Positions 15,303-23,829 are shown, counted from the stretch's first letter. The stretch: DNA of 64,000 nt from Armatimonadota bacterium (GCA_026003175.1 BPGT01000001.1:1526839-1590838), one strand, 5' to 3'. Translations and numbers: made by a program. The notes: generated from the letters alone by a model not told the origin.

Positions 15303-18275
15303 TCACAATTCCTGCAGTCGCCGACGAACCACCTGGATATCAGGATGTTCCGAAGGGTACACCATCTCGAACACATCCAGCGCATGGCAGTAAGCTGAGC
15401 GCGCTCCTTCTACGTCTCCTCTTCCCTGCAAGGCGTCACCGAGGTATACTAGGCTCTCTCCCATATCTGCCACATCCGCTCCGAACGTCCTTTCGTAAAT
15501 GGATGCCGCCTGCTGGTGGCACTCGATAGCCTGCTGGTATTGCCCCGCTTTGGTGAGCACACGCCCTATATTGTTCAAACGAATAGCCACGCGGAGATGC
15601 CTCCTTCCGTACAGCCGCTCGTCTATCTCCAGTGACTCACGCAAGTAGCCCATTGCTGCCTGCAAATCGCCCTGCGCCTCGTGCAAAGTGCCCAGATTGT
15701 TCAGAATGGTGGCTACTGTAGCGTGCTCGCGCCCGTACGTTTCCGTTGCCTGATGGAGAGCCTGCTCATAGTATAGTTGCGCCTGCGAGAGGTCGCCGTT
15801 CATCTTCAGTACATATCCCGCGGTGTTCAGACACTCCACCATTTCGGGCGCGGAAGGTGGAAGATGCTGTCTTGCCAGGCGAAGCGCCTCCTGGGCGTAG
15901 TACAGCGCCCTCTCGGGTTGACGTGCCTGCTCGCAGGTGTATCCCAATTGCCTCATACAGAGCACGACATGTATCGGCTCATCGGGGTGGAGGATCGGGA
16001 CATGGTGTAACGCCCCCTCCAGCAGAGCTACCGACTCGGTGAAGCGGCTGGATTCGGTAAGAGCCAGTGCCAGCTGCACCATCAGTGCGATTCGTTCGCG
16101 GGAAGGGGCGTCCTTCTGTGTGGATGCTACCAGTGCCAGTGCGGTTTCCGTCTCCTCGCGCACGCGCGCCCAGTTCTGTGTCTTATTTGCTTCGGCGAAC
16201 CATCGAGCCAGTACAGCGCAAGCCATTCGTCTTCGTATGGCGTGCTCCGCAGGGGTAGCGCTCTCACCTGCGAACAGCCTCACCAGCTCATGGAAACGCA
16301 GACGACCGTTCGGCATCAGCATCGCCAGCGTTGCATCGCATAGCTCGGACACAGCCTCTTCGAACTGCACGTTGTCTAGCGTCTCACATAGCTCTACCAG
16401 CAGGGTAGTGCTTACAGAAGAGGCGCACAGGACAGCAGCTGTCTCTAGGACCTGCTTTGCCTCGCTGGTGAGAGAGCCTGTGGATACCGATAGCGCATCA
16501 TAGATGCTCCCCTCGTGTCCGGTGGTGCTCTGGAAGGTATATCGTGCCTGCTGGAGAGTATCCAGCGGGTTCTGTATGTGGTGGAGGTAGTCCTCAAACG
16601 ACATACGTAGTCGTGCGACGTGGCTGGCGATGAGGCTCAGCGCCAGGGGCAAATATCCTACCAGTCGGGCAAGTTGTCTTGCCGCTTCCAGCTCGCCCTC
16701 GGTACGCGCTTCATGACGGCACTGCAGCAGCATCAGCGCCGCCTCTTCGTCCAGGGGGGGTACCTGTATCACGCGGTATCCCTCCTGCACCAGGGAGGCG
16801 CGTTGTGTGGTGACCAGCAAACGACACTGTTCGCCGTGCGGTATCCAGGACGATTCGGTGGCTTCACTCAGGTTGTCCAGCACCACCAGAGTGCGCTCCG
16901 AAGCTTCACTCAGTTGCTTCCGAACTGCCTGTGCGCATTCCCTGGCGCTTCTTCCTTCCGATCGCTCTCCCTGCAGGAGAGTTAGCGACACGTACTGGTC
17001 TATGAGCCGTTGAGAGCTGGAAGCGTCCAGCCAGAACACCCCGCCGGGGTAGCTGTTGGCAAAGGTGCGGGCATACTCCGCCGCTACCTGCGTTTTGCCA
17101 ATGCCGGGGAACCCGACCAACGCTGCAGACTCCGAGGCGGACAGAGTGCGGTGAACCTGCACCAGAAGGCCCCGCCTGCCTACGAAGTCCGGGTTTGCGG
17201 CGAAGGGGATAGAGATAACATGCACCGTATCGGTGGGCTCGGGAGAAAACAGGGTGGCGGTAGCACTATTGAGGAACAGTACCGGCGTTCCCCAATCGGT
17301 ACCGAGCGTGCGAAGGTGACGACGGGCTTCACAAAGTGCTTCGTCAACCGCCCCGTGCGCGGCTATCACTTCGTAGAGCACCCCGGTAAACTCAGGTGCA
17401 CTTTGGTCCCGGAACCTCGCCTGCATAGCTACCACTGCGGGCACACCCGCTTGCGAGAGTGTCTCGGCGACACCTTGTACCGCCCCAGCCGAGAGGCACG
17501 AGGTCAACACTACCATTTTTACTCCGGGCAAGGGAAGCCATTCCGCGACCTGGTCAGCAAATACAAGGCTTTCAGTGGCGGGATCCGTACCGTGCAACAC
17601 CAGAAACGCTCCCGATGGGCGAGCATCACTGTGTCCCGCAAAATGCACGACGTGAGGAGCGGGCGGCATTCTCAGCCGATGATAGAGAGCGGCGGGGGTG
17701 GCGATGTCGATGTGCTCTATGCTCGCAGCATGTGCAGGGAGAGTAGCTAGCGCACGGCGGATTTGAGCAACCTCTTCCTCAACCGCTGAAAGAGCAGGGT
17801 AACCGGGCGTAGCGGGATTGGCAGAAACCACCAGCACCCGAAGGCTCCCCACGCTGTCTATTCGGGTATCTCTCGGCGCAGCCGGGCAGCGAACTAGCAA
17901 CAGGTTCGGGTGAAGGCAGAGAAACCCCCCAGGCGTACAGACATATTCCCAAGGCAGTGACGCCAGTGAAGGAGAGGAGAAATGAACACGAAGACGCACT
18001 TTTTCGCTGTGCAGTAGCGGCTGTAGTGCTTGCAGAATCGGCGACGGCAGAAGCACCGACGCCAGCTGCTCACCCAGCTCCTGCACCAGACTTTGCGGAA
18101 ACTGCCCGGGTGCCAGGTTCTGCATGGGAGCAAGATACTGCCGGCGCAGGTAGGGGATGTCGAGCGGAGGTGTGTGAGCACAGGCTAGTAACGCGCCGTT
18201 CTCATAGCGTGCCAGCTTCACAAGGTAGCCCGAGTGGTCCTGCTCTGGGCTTATGGTCAGGCACAGGTCGTGCAT
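15303..18275 (-). CDS. CHAT protease / NB-ARC (STAND) NTPase / TPR fusion
   Basis: A 990-residue modular protein. Residues 95-345 form a CHAT caspase-like peptidase: LASLPWEY, VVHFAGHSD with the catalytic His near 215, and VLTSCLSAG with the catalytic Cys near 260. Residues 365-600 are an NB-ARC NTPase with Walker A GFPGIGKT (388-395), Walker B LVVLDN (463-468), a sensor LLVTT and a GYLPLAL motif. From about 740 to the end are some six TPR units. This is the plan of STAND signalling switches: the TPRs sense a ligand, nucleotide exchange opens the molecule, and the protease acts. CHAT enzymes work in bacterial conflict and cell-death systems. It overlaps the preceding gene by 19 bases. Confidence 0.88.
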   Translation of the reverse strand: MHDLCLTISPEQDHSGYLVKLARYENGALLACAHTPPLDIPYLRRQYLAPMQNLAPGQFPQSLVQELGEQLASVLLPSPILQALQPLLHSEKVRLRVHFSSPSLASLPWEYVCTPGGFLCLHPNLLLVRCPAAPRDTRIDSVGSLRVLVVSANPATPGYPALSAVEEEVAQIRRALATLPAHAASIEHIDIATPAALYHRLRMPPAPHVVHFAGHSDARPSGAFLVLHGTDPATESLVFADQVAEWLPLPGVKMVVLTSCLSAGAVQGVAETLSQAGVPAVVAMQARFRDQSAPEFTGVLYEVIAAHGAVDEALCEARRHLRTLGTDWGTPVLFLNSATATLFSPEPTDTVHVISIPFAANPDFVGRRGLLVQVHRTLSASESAALVGFPGIGKTQVAAEYARTFANSYPGGVFWLDASSSQRLIDQYVSLTLLQGERSEGRSARECAQAVRKQLSEASERTLVVLDNLSEATESSWIPHGEQCRLLVTTQRASLVQEGYRVIQVPPLDEEAALMLLQCRHEARTEGELEAARQLARLVGYLPLALSLIASHVARLRMSFEDYLHHIQNPLDTLQQARYTFQSTTGHEGSIYDALSVSTGSLTSEAKQVLETAAVLCASSVSTTLLVELCETLDNVQFEEAVSELCDATLAMLMPNGRLRFHELVRLFAGESATPAEHAIRRRMACAVLARWFAEANKTQNWARVREETETALALVASTQKDAPSRERIALMVQLALALTESSRFTESVALLEGALHHVPILHPDEPIHVVLCMRQLGYTCEQARQPERALYYAQEALRLARQHLPPSAPEMVECLNTAGYVLKMNGDLSQAQLYYEQALHQATETYGREHATVATILNNLGTLHEAQGDLQAAMGYLRESLEIDERLYGRRHLRVAIRLNNIGRVLTKAGQYQQAIECHQQAASIYERTFGADVADMGESLVYLGDALQGRGDVEGARSAYCHALDVFEMVYPSEHPDIQVVRRRLQEL

Positions 18276-19420
18276 TCGTCAGGTACTCTCAGTCGCATCC
18301 TCACTAATGTCGTGCTGGGCAGGACACCTGCCGGCAAGCCGGGGGCTTCAGCAAGGAGTTCCATGCTTTCCGCCTGCCACAGGCTGACCTCCCACTCGCC
18401 TATCTTCTGCCATGCCGCAGGCGTGACGCGCAATTCCACAATCAGGTGGCGGTCCGGGTAACGCTGGCGCACCTCGTCGGGCAGGCGAACACGCATTCGA
18501 AACCGCTCGTTCACGCATTCCGGCAGCCCCAGTATCTCTGCCCATGCTGGCGTTTCTCCCTCCAGCTCCAGCGGGACACGCACCTGCTGCCCGCCAAAGG
18601 ATAGCGGCACAGTGCTCAGTTCCACCACCAGATACCCCTGCGGGAGACCTCCTGCTGGCAGGGAACCAAATGTCGGCGGCAACGGAAGCACAGCTTCGTA
18701 CTGACCGCCGAAGACCTCTCCAGCCGCCAGGGGAACGATTTCTCCCCCCATGTTCACAGCGATGGCTATGGGCGCGCCCGAGAGGTGTGCGGCAGGCGAA
18801 CCATCTGGTTGCCGTAGGATAACCCGCAGAGAGATATCGCCTTCGGGAGTGACGATGAACCTGTCCACGATGGTCTCTATATCCTGGGGCACCCCTTCCG
18901 CCAGAAGTACCTGCGCCCTGTCGCCGGAACGTGCTAGTGCGAACGTAGGCATCCGCATCATCACCGTCCAGCGATGCCACACTGCGCTCAGCAGTGTGAA
19001 AGCCCCCATCTTCGTCCCGGCTCCTTCGCTCACCATTGTGTGCGAGCGCTCCCACCAGCGCGGCAGGCGTGTGAGCGATTCTGTTTGCACGGATACCATC
19101 TCCAGCCATATTCGCGCTACCTGTGTCTGAAGGTCATCACCTGTGCACATCCTGTGGATATCTCTCAGAGACAGTCGCTGCAGCTCACCCAGCACCTCGT
19201 CAACCCGAAGCCAGATCTCTCGTATGGCGAAGCCGGCGGTCAAGGCTCCCTCCACTGTTTCCGCCTCCTGCGCCGTGAGCAACCCGGCGCAGTAACGCAC
19301 TAGCATTGCGATATCGATCGGTTCCTCCGTAGGGGGAGCTAGCGCTCTTTGTTTCCTCAGCCACTCGCCCAGGATCCGCGTGCCGTGCGAACTCCATGCA
19401 TACTCCCGCTTATTCTGCAT
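18257..19420 (-). CDS. Unknown protein with anti-sigma-like N terminus, in the sigma/CHAT cassette
   Basis: A 387-residue protein I cannot assign to a named family. Residues 40-85 (MLVRYCAGLLTAQEAETVEG) resemble the helical, zinc-free anti-sigma N-terminal pattern. The rest is rich in beta-strand patterns with many proline turns (about 150-370), like one or two beta-sandwich domains. No membrane helix is visible. It starts 11 bases inside the end of the sigma factor gene behind AAAGGAGG and overlaps the CHAT gene by 19 bases. A sigma-antagonist or sensor role is inferred from the N-terminal resemblance and gene order. Confidence 0.5.
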   Translation of the reverse strand: MQNKREYAWSSHGTRILGEWLRKQRALAPPTEEPIDIAMLVRYCAGLLTAQEAETVEGALTAGFAIREIWLRVDEVLGELQRLSLRDIHRMCTGDDLQTQVARIWLEMVSVQTESLTRLPRWWERSHTMVSEGAGTKMGAFTLLSAVWHRWTVMMRMPTFALARSGDRAQVLLAEGVPQDIETIVDRFIVTPEGDISLRVILRQPDGSPAAHLSGAPIAIAVNMGGEIVPLAAGEVFGGQYEAVLPLPPTFGSLPAGGLPQGYLVVELSTVPLSFGGQQVRVPLELEGETPAWAEILGLPECVNERFRMRVRLPDEVRQRYPDRHLIVELRVTPAAWQKIGEWEVSLWQAESMELLAEAPGLPAGVLPSTTLVRMRLRVPDECTTCA

Positions 19421-20588
19421 CGCTCACACCTCCTTTCCATTGCTGGTAAAATCTGGCAAGCCGCTGTGCCAGTCTCCCGTTGCTGAGCCAGACGTTGAGC
19501 ATCCCCATCGTGAGATGATAGCCAGCGCACTCGGCGGCGGGAAACATCCTTTCACAGATATCAACGTGAGCCAAGCCATCGTGATAACAGTACTGAAACG
19601 CAAGCCGTTGCCACAAGCCCGCGCTGGATACCACTTCTGTGAGGTCCGCCCCGCCTGCCTGCTCGAAACGCTCCAGCAGCTGTGCCATCTGCTGCCGAAA
19701 AGGAAGCCTTTGCTGGAATCGCTCCTGCAACCCCTGTATCTCCCCCGCGGAGAAGGGGCAGTCCACACGCTGGCGCATCCTGTTCGGTTGCAGTCCGTAG
19801 CGATATCGCCACGCAACAAACCAGGCTTCTTCCCAGGTGGAGACGCCTGGCGGTGGCGTCCACGAGGTAGCGCATTGCAAGAGACACCGGACCGCCTCGT
19901 CCACCTGCTTTTCGGTAAACGGTTCAGGCAGCTGCAACAGGTAACCCGTTAAACGGTCGTTGGAATAGTAAAGGGTGTGATAGCAAAGGTGTCTCAGTAC
20001 CCCAGGCTGCGTTAGCCAAACGTCAAGAGTGCTGCGGTCCAGCCGGATGCCGGTGGGCAAGAGCAGGTGCACTATCTCCTGCCACGATTTACCGTGCAGG
20101 TAATAGAGCTGGGCGGCGAGCAGGCGAACGTGATGCATTCGTGGGGGAACGTGCGCGTCCAGTCCCAGCCACAGGAGGTCGGCGGCGAGATACAGCTCCT
20201 TCGCCAGCATCGCTGCTGCCAGCGAGTCAGCAGTGTCGGCGATGTGCGTGGCCTCCGGTTCCTCAATATCGTCCAGCGAAAGGGTTTCCTGTACCAGGCG
20301 TCGGCGCATATCGATCATGCATCGGTACGCGGTGCGCCGGATGAATGCAAACCATGCCTGCTCACCCTGATTACGGAACCGGTCGCGAGAAGCCCATATC
20401 CGCAGGAAGCAGTCCTGAATCACATCTTCACGGTCATCCACGTTATGCAGCCATACGCTGAGGTAGCGGAGAAGGTAGGGGCGGCTCACCTTCCAGAGGT
20501 ATTCCCAAGCCTCACGCGCTCTCCCCTCGTTGGCGTCTGCCAGCAAGTGCAGCACCTGGTCCAGTTGTGCGCGGGTGCTGGTTTGCAC
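19410..20588 (-). CDS. ECF-like sigma factor with a long C-terminal extension
   Basis: Residues 30-115 match sigma-70 region 2 (RPYLLRYLS, DREDVIQDCFLRIW, RRTAYRCMIDMRRR). The protein is about 392 residues, twice the length of an ordinary ECF factor. The extension contains two similar helix-turn-helix-like segments, HGKSWQEIV with LDVWLTQPG, and HDGLAHVDI with LNVWLSNGRL, suggesting an internal duplication of region-4-like modules. The start is the GTG at 20588 (GGGAG seven bases before). The longer frame begins with a GTG whose next codons contain the -10 box TATAAT, so it cannot be translated. It should drive its own operon, autoregulation being typical of the class. Confidence 0.72.
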   Translation of the reverse strand: MQTSTRAQLDQVLHLLADANEGRAREAWEYLWKVSRPYLLRYLSVWLHNVDDREDVIQDCFLRIWASRDRFRNQGEQAWFAFIRRTAYRCMIDMRRRLVQETLSLDDIEEPEATHIADTADSLAAAMLAKELYLAADLLWLGLDAHVPPRMHHVRLLAAQLYYLHGKSWQEIVHLLLPTGIRLDRSTLDVWLTQPGVLRHLCYHTLYYSNDRLTGYLLQLPEPFTEKQVDEAVRCLLQCATSWTPPPGVSTWEEAWFVAWRYRYGLQPNRMRQRVDCPFSAGEIQGLQERFQQRLPFRQQMAQLLERFEQAGGADLTEVVSSAGLWQRLAFQYCYHDGLAHVDICERMFPAAECAGYHLTMGMLNVWLSNGRLAQRLARFYQQWKGGVSDAE

Positions 20589-20615
20589 CGCTTCTCTCCC
20601 GAGGCGTAATGGCTT

Positions 20616-20645
20616 ATTATACACCTTTCACCAGGTTGTTGTCAC
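20616..20645 (-). promoter_or_regulatory. Promoter of the sigma/CHAT operon
   Basis: On the minus strand GTGACA (20645-20640) lies 18 bases before a perfect TATAAT (20621-20616). The start of transcription would be near 20609, about 20 bases before the sigma GTG. The -35 box touches the first base of the repeat array, so the repeat may have brought or altered control sequences. Confidence 0.6.
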
Positions 20646-21055
20646 TAGCAACCGAGGGTGTTCGAAATTGCTGGTTGAATGGATAGATAACCTAACCCCC
20701 TTGCCCCCTTCCCTGCAAGGGAAGGGGGAACGCCCCTCTCCTCGTAGGAGAGGGGACGGGGGTGAGGTAAGGCAGGGATAGCAAGAACGCCTCTCTCCTT
20801 GCGCTACAACCAACTTCTCAACAATTCTCGAACACCCTCCTAGCAACCGAGGGTGTTCGAAATTGCTGGTTGAATGGATAGATAACCTAACCCCCTTGCC
20901 CCCTTCCCTGCAAGGGAAGGGGGAACGCCCCTCTCCTCGTAGGAGAGGGGACGGGGGTGAGGTAAGGCAGGGATAGCAAGAACGCCTCTCTCCTTGCGCT
21001 ACAACCAACTTCTCAACAATTCTCGAACACCCTCCTAGCAACCGAGGGTGTTCGA
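20645..21055. repeat. Two tandem 195-bp units with terminal inverted repeats plus a partial third
   Basis: Each unit is a 9-base direct repeat CTAGCAACC followed by a 186-base body (20654-20839 and 20849-21034). The body starts with GAGGGTGTTCGA and ends with its inverse. A third CTAGCAACC plus GAGGGTGTTCGA begins at 21035. Inside each body are two perfect hairpins: CCCCTTCCCT/AGGGAAGGGG and CCCCTCTCC/GGAGAGGGG. The hairpin core closely resembles the units at 59481-59987. Reading frames across it are spurious. The following 21056-21258 shows no gene I can support. Confidence 0.85.
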
Positions 21056-21258
21056 AAAATCGCATAGACCCCACACCCATACCCGACCACCTTGCCTATA
21101 ACCCAACGCCACCAGTTTCACGTGCGACCGCTGCCGACGAACCTGCGCCCCACCCAACCAGCGCATCAGAAACTTCGCCGTATGACTTCGAGCGAGTGTT
21201 AGTTCATCCCTGAATATTTCGTTTATTGAACAGAACGCTGTGAGAGGAGATAACCACG

Positions 21259-21732
21259 ATGTACATCCCAGAGAGATGGGAAAGTCGTCAGCTCGGTGAG
21301 TGGAACTTGCTGGTCAAGGGGCTGATGGAGGCTTGGGACTGTGCAGAGGCATTGGGCTTGGACGAGTGCCTGCGCCTGCACCTGAACAGCGATGCGAGCG
21401 GGCAGCTAGCAGAGCTGCTGAGCTACATGGGGCGCCATGAGGCGGGCACTCTGCGTTTGGGAAGTGTGCCTCGGAGAGAAAGCGACAACCAGAACAACGG
21501 GCATTCCCATGACGATAGCGAGGTCGAGGCGTACATGCAGAGCACCTACAGCGGAAAATATCCAACCGAACAGGCTTACGCGGGAGCGCAGCTGGTGCGC
21601 GATTTCCTGCTGAGGGTCGAGCAGTTCGCAGAGGAGAAAAGGCTGGCTACCCATGACCTCCGCCGCATCCTCTGTGAGGCAATGTGCGTCTACTCGGCAA
21701 ACGAAGAGATTCCCTTTCCGCTCTCTTCCTGA
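21259..21732 (+). CDS. Hypothetical protein, 157 residues
   Basis: No family recognised. A GAGAGGAG site 11 bases upstream of the ATG supports translation. The N-terminal 65 residues are helical with a WNLLVKGLMEAWDCAEAL segment. The middle (about 70-95) is hydrophilic and low in complexity with several His and Asp. The C-terminal 60 residues are helical (AGAQLVRDFLLRVEQFAEE). There is no signal peptide or membrane helix, so it should be cytoplasmic. It stands alone between a repeat array and an unusual double inverted repeat. Confidence 0.55.
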   Translation: MYIPERWESRQLGEWNLLVKGLMEAWDCAEALGLDECLRLHLNSDASGQLAELLSYMGRHEAGTLRLGSVPRRESDNQNNGHSHDDSEVEAYMQSTYSGKYPTEQAYAGAQLVRDFLLRVEQFAEEKRLATHDLRRILCEAMCVYSANEEIPFPLSS

Positions 21733-21734
21733 GA

Positions 21735-21774
21735 GGGGGGACATGGGCAGAGGCAGGTCCCCCCACCTCTGCCC
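21735..21774 (+). terminator. Two interlocked inverted repeats after the hypothetical gene
   Basis: GGGGGGAC (21735-21742) can pair with GTCCCCCC (21757-21764), and GGGCAGAGG (21745-21753) with CCTCTGCCC (21766-21774). The arms alternate, so the two stems exclude one another or form a pseudoknot. The position just after the stop suggests a 3' end structure. No T-run follows. Confidence 0.55.
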
Positions 21775-21833
21775 TCATTGGGTTTCCAAAGCGTCCACCC
21801 TCCTGACGCAGTTCGTCAGAGGCGGTACGCCGG

Positions 21834-23003
21834 CTACCTAACCTGCATGGCGATCTGACGATGGCGTGCCAGGTTGTGCAGCACCTTCGTCTCCCAATCC
21901 GGCGGGTCGGGGATACCAAACATCCTGCGTTTAGTCTCCAGATAGAACAGGTAGTTTTCGTAGGTCACATCGGGTGGGCAGCGGTGGTCTACATGTGGGA
22001 TGTATCCCCCTTCCTCCACCAGCGGTTTCAACCTCTCCAGCTCCCTGACGATTGCCTCTTTGCCCGCGATGAGCTGCGTCTTGTCTACTCCGCCCATCAG
22101 CCGCACCGACTTGCCGAACTTCTTGCGAATCAGCACGGGGTCGGAGCCAGCGCGCACCTCCAGTGGGAACATCACGTTCACCCCCCCTGCCAGCCAGTGC
22201 TCCACCAGCTGCAGGATATTGCCGTCGCAGTCCACATACACGATGTCCACCCCGAACCGGTCGCGCAGGTAGTCGGTAATGCGTTTGTAGCGAGGGGTCA
22301 TCCATTGCCGGAACAGTTTCGGCGAGATGATAGGTCCCTTGTTGAACGCCATGTCCTCCCAGAAGGAGGCGTAGTCCAGCTCCACATCGGCGGGGATTTT
22401 GCTGATAGCGGTCAACGCCATCTCCGTGAGATGTTCCATAATCTCTTCTACCAGATCAGGCTGGTCCACGCAAGCGTAGGAGACGCCTTCGAAGCCCATC
22501 CAGTCGCGAATCCAGCCAAACAGACTTCCGCAATACACACCCAGCGGGTAATCACGGTTTGCCACCGACTTTTTCCATGCCTCCCAGTCGGCGGGGTAGC
22601 GGCGCGGGTCATCGGGGTCTAAGCGTTTCTTGAACTCCAACCAGTCCTCGCGGCTCTTGATAGGGAACTCCAGGTAGTGCGGGATGGTGGAGGTACCATC
22701 CTTGTAGACGATGCTCTTCACGCCCACCCCGTCTATCTGGATGCGATAGCGATCGGTCTCCTCCAGCACCTTTGCTTCGAAGGGCGGTATCAGTCCCAGG
22801 TTAATGGGCACGCCTCCGCGCGGAGCGAAGCCAAAGAACTGGTTCGCCTTCCACTCGTCGTCCACCCATTCGGGCAAGCCCTGCTTGTGCCACTCGGTGT
22901 ATGTCTCCGTCCAGTAGCCGAACTCCTCGTCGGGCACGTGGTCTACCGGCTCGTAATGAAACGTCCTTAGCCACCTTTCACGGTGCGTTAAGGTCTCTCC
23001 CAT
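21834..23003 (-). CDS. Uroporphyrinogen-decarboxylase-family protein (not HemE-type)
   Basis: A 389-residue TIM-barrel protein of the URO-D superfamily. Marks include THRERWLRTFHYEPVDHVP at the N terminus, WEDMAFNKGPIISPKLFR, a VDCDGN strand and RLMGGVDKTQLIAGKEA near the C terminus. The arrangement fits the large group of corrinoid-methyltransferase-like and uncharacterised relatives rather than true HemE: the N-terminal arginine pattern of HemE is absent and no haem genes are nearby. The start at 23003 has GGGGGAG nine bases upstream; the frame is open for 12 more codons. The substrate is unknown. Confidence 0.72.
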   Translation of the reverse strand: MGETLTHRERWLRTFHYEPVDHVPDEEFGYWTETYTEWHKQGLPEWVDDEWKANQFFGFAPRGGVPINLGLIPPFEAKVLEETDRYRIQIDGVGVKSIVYKDGTSTIPHYLEFPIKSREDWLEFKKRLDPDDPRRYPADWEAWKKSVANRDYPLGVYCGSLFGWIRDWMGFEGVSYACVDQPDLVEEIMEHLTEMALTAISKIPADVELDYASFWEDMAFNKGPIISPKLFRQWMTPRYKRITDYLRDRFGVDIVYVDCDGNILQLVEHWLAGGVNVMFPLEVRAGSDPVLIRKKFGKSVRLMGGVDKTQLIAGKEAIVRELERLKPLVEEGGYIPHVDHRCPPDVTYENYLFYLETKRRMFGIPDPPDWETKVLHNLARHRQIAMQVR

Positions 23004-23087
23004 CGGCTCTTTCTCTCCCCCGGTTGATGTACCCACCATTTCTCGGCGGATGGGGGTAAGTCCTGCGGGTAGTCAGGAGAGGTTTGT

Positions 23088-23093
23088 ATTATA
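23088..23093 (-). promoter_or_regulatory. -10 box before the URO-D-family gene
   Basis: A perfect TATAAT on the minus strand, 85 bases before the chosen start. I see no convincing -35. It lies just past the stop of the upstream UGA-containing small gene, so the URO-D gene probably has its own transcript. Confidence 0.4.
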
Positions 23094-23117
23094 AGTGAAC
23101 GCGTTTCTGTTCCGGTT

Positions 23118-23300
23118 CTATTTGGAATGAGGCTGGTTCTGCCCGAGAACCATCAGCAACCCCAGCACCGCTCCGTAAATCGCTGCGATGAAGGGATTGC
23201 AGAGAATGCCTCAGGTACTACCCACCTTGCGCGACAGCACAGACAATACCAGCCCTGCAACTGCCCCACCCAGCGCGGCAAGAATAGCTTTTATCGGCAT
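23118..23300 (-). CDS. Two-helix membrane protein with in-frame UGA (candidate selenoprotein, DUF6132-like)
   Basis: Sixty codons plus TAG, interrupted only by a UGA at codon 30 (23213-23211). It starts seven bases after the thioredoxin stop, with AAGGGGG as ribosome site. Before the UGA is one hydrophobic helix (ILAALGGAVAGLVLSVLS); after it the same frame gives GILCNPFIAAIYGAVLGLLM, a second helix. The junction reads T-UGA-G-I-L-C-N-P. I recall that small two-helix DUF6132-type proteins carry T-C-P-I-T-S-N-P here, which puts the UGA at a conserved cysteine. A short stem AUCG-CAG-CGAU lies 22-32 bases after the UGA, where bacterial SECIS loops occur. A sequencing error, or a true stop in a decaying gene, remains possible. 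Confidence 0.55.
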
Positions 23301-23307
23301 GGGTGCA

Positions 23308-23733
23308 CTATCCCCCTTGCTGGTTCTCTTCGCTGGCTGTCGGTGCTGGCGCTTCGGCTGGCAAGTAGGGCAGTATCTTCGCCATGATATGCTGTTTAGG
23401 CATCAAACCAACCAGACGCTCGCGAGCGAAACCTCGTGTGAACAGGATGAGCGTCGGAATGCCCTGAATGCCGTAGGCGTTGGCGGTAATCGGGTTCTCG
23501 TCGGTATTGAGCTTCACCACCTTCAGCCTGCCCTGATATTCACGGGCAATCTCTTCCAGAATGGGTGCGAGCATCCGGCAAGGCGCGCACCAGGGCGCCC
23601 AGAAGTCCACCAGCACCGGAATGTCCGATTCCAGCACCTCTTGCTTGAACGTGCTGGCATTGACGTGCTTAATCAGACCGCTTTCCGCATGGTCGGATGC
23701 CGGTCGCCGTCCGAATAGTCCGAACAAACCCAT
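23308..23733 (-). CDS. trxA: Thioredoxin
   Basis: A 141-residue thioredoxin fold with the active site WCAPC (about residue 47-51), the cis-proline region [11 protein letters not shown], and family strands VLVDFWAPW and [10 protein letters not shown]. It has a short N-terminal lead (about 18 residues) and an Ala/Pro-rich tail beyond the usual 105-110 residues, with no signal peptide. AAAGGAGGTGATAG precedes the ATG. It is followed immediately by the small UGA-containing membrane protein, so the pair may form a redox unit. That pairing is inference. Confidence 0.93.
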   Translation of the reverse strand: MGLFGLFGRRPASDHAESGLIKHVNASTFKQEVLESDIPVLVDFWAPWCAPCRMLAPILEEIAREYQGRLKVVKLNTDENPITANAYGIQGIPTLILFTRGFARERLVGLMPKQHIMAKILPYLPAEAPAPTASEENQQGG

Positions 23734-23829
23734 ACTATCACCTCCTTTATCCGCATGTCGTTGCGAGAGGCAAAGCCGCGAAGCCGCTTCTTTTTGACTG
23801 CGCGGCGCCTGCCATAGTATTAGATACGC

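Noticed and set aside
20628-21080. Open frame across the 195-bp repeats
   Set aside because: The protein is a tandem copy of repeat DNA with Pro/Ser/Gly bias; the DNA is explained by hairpin repeats.
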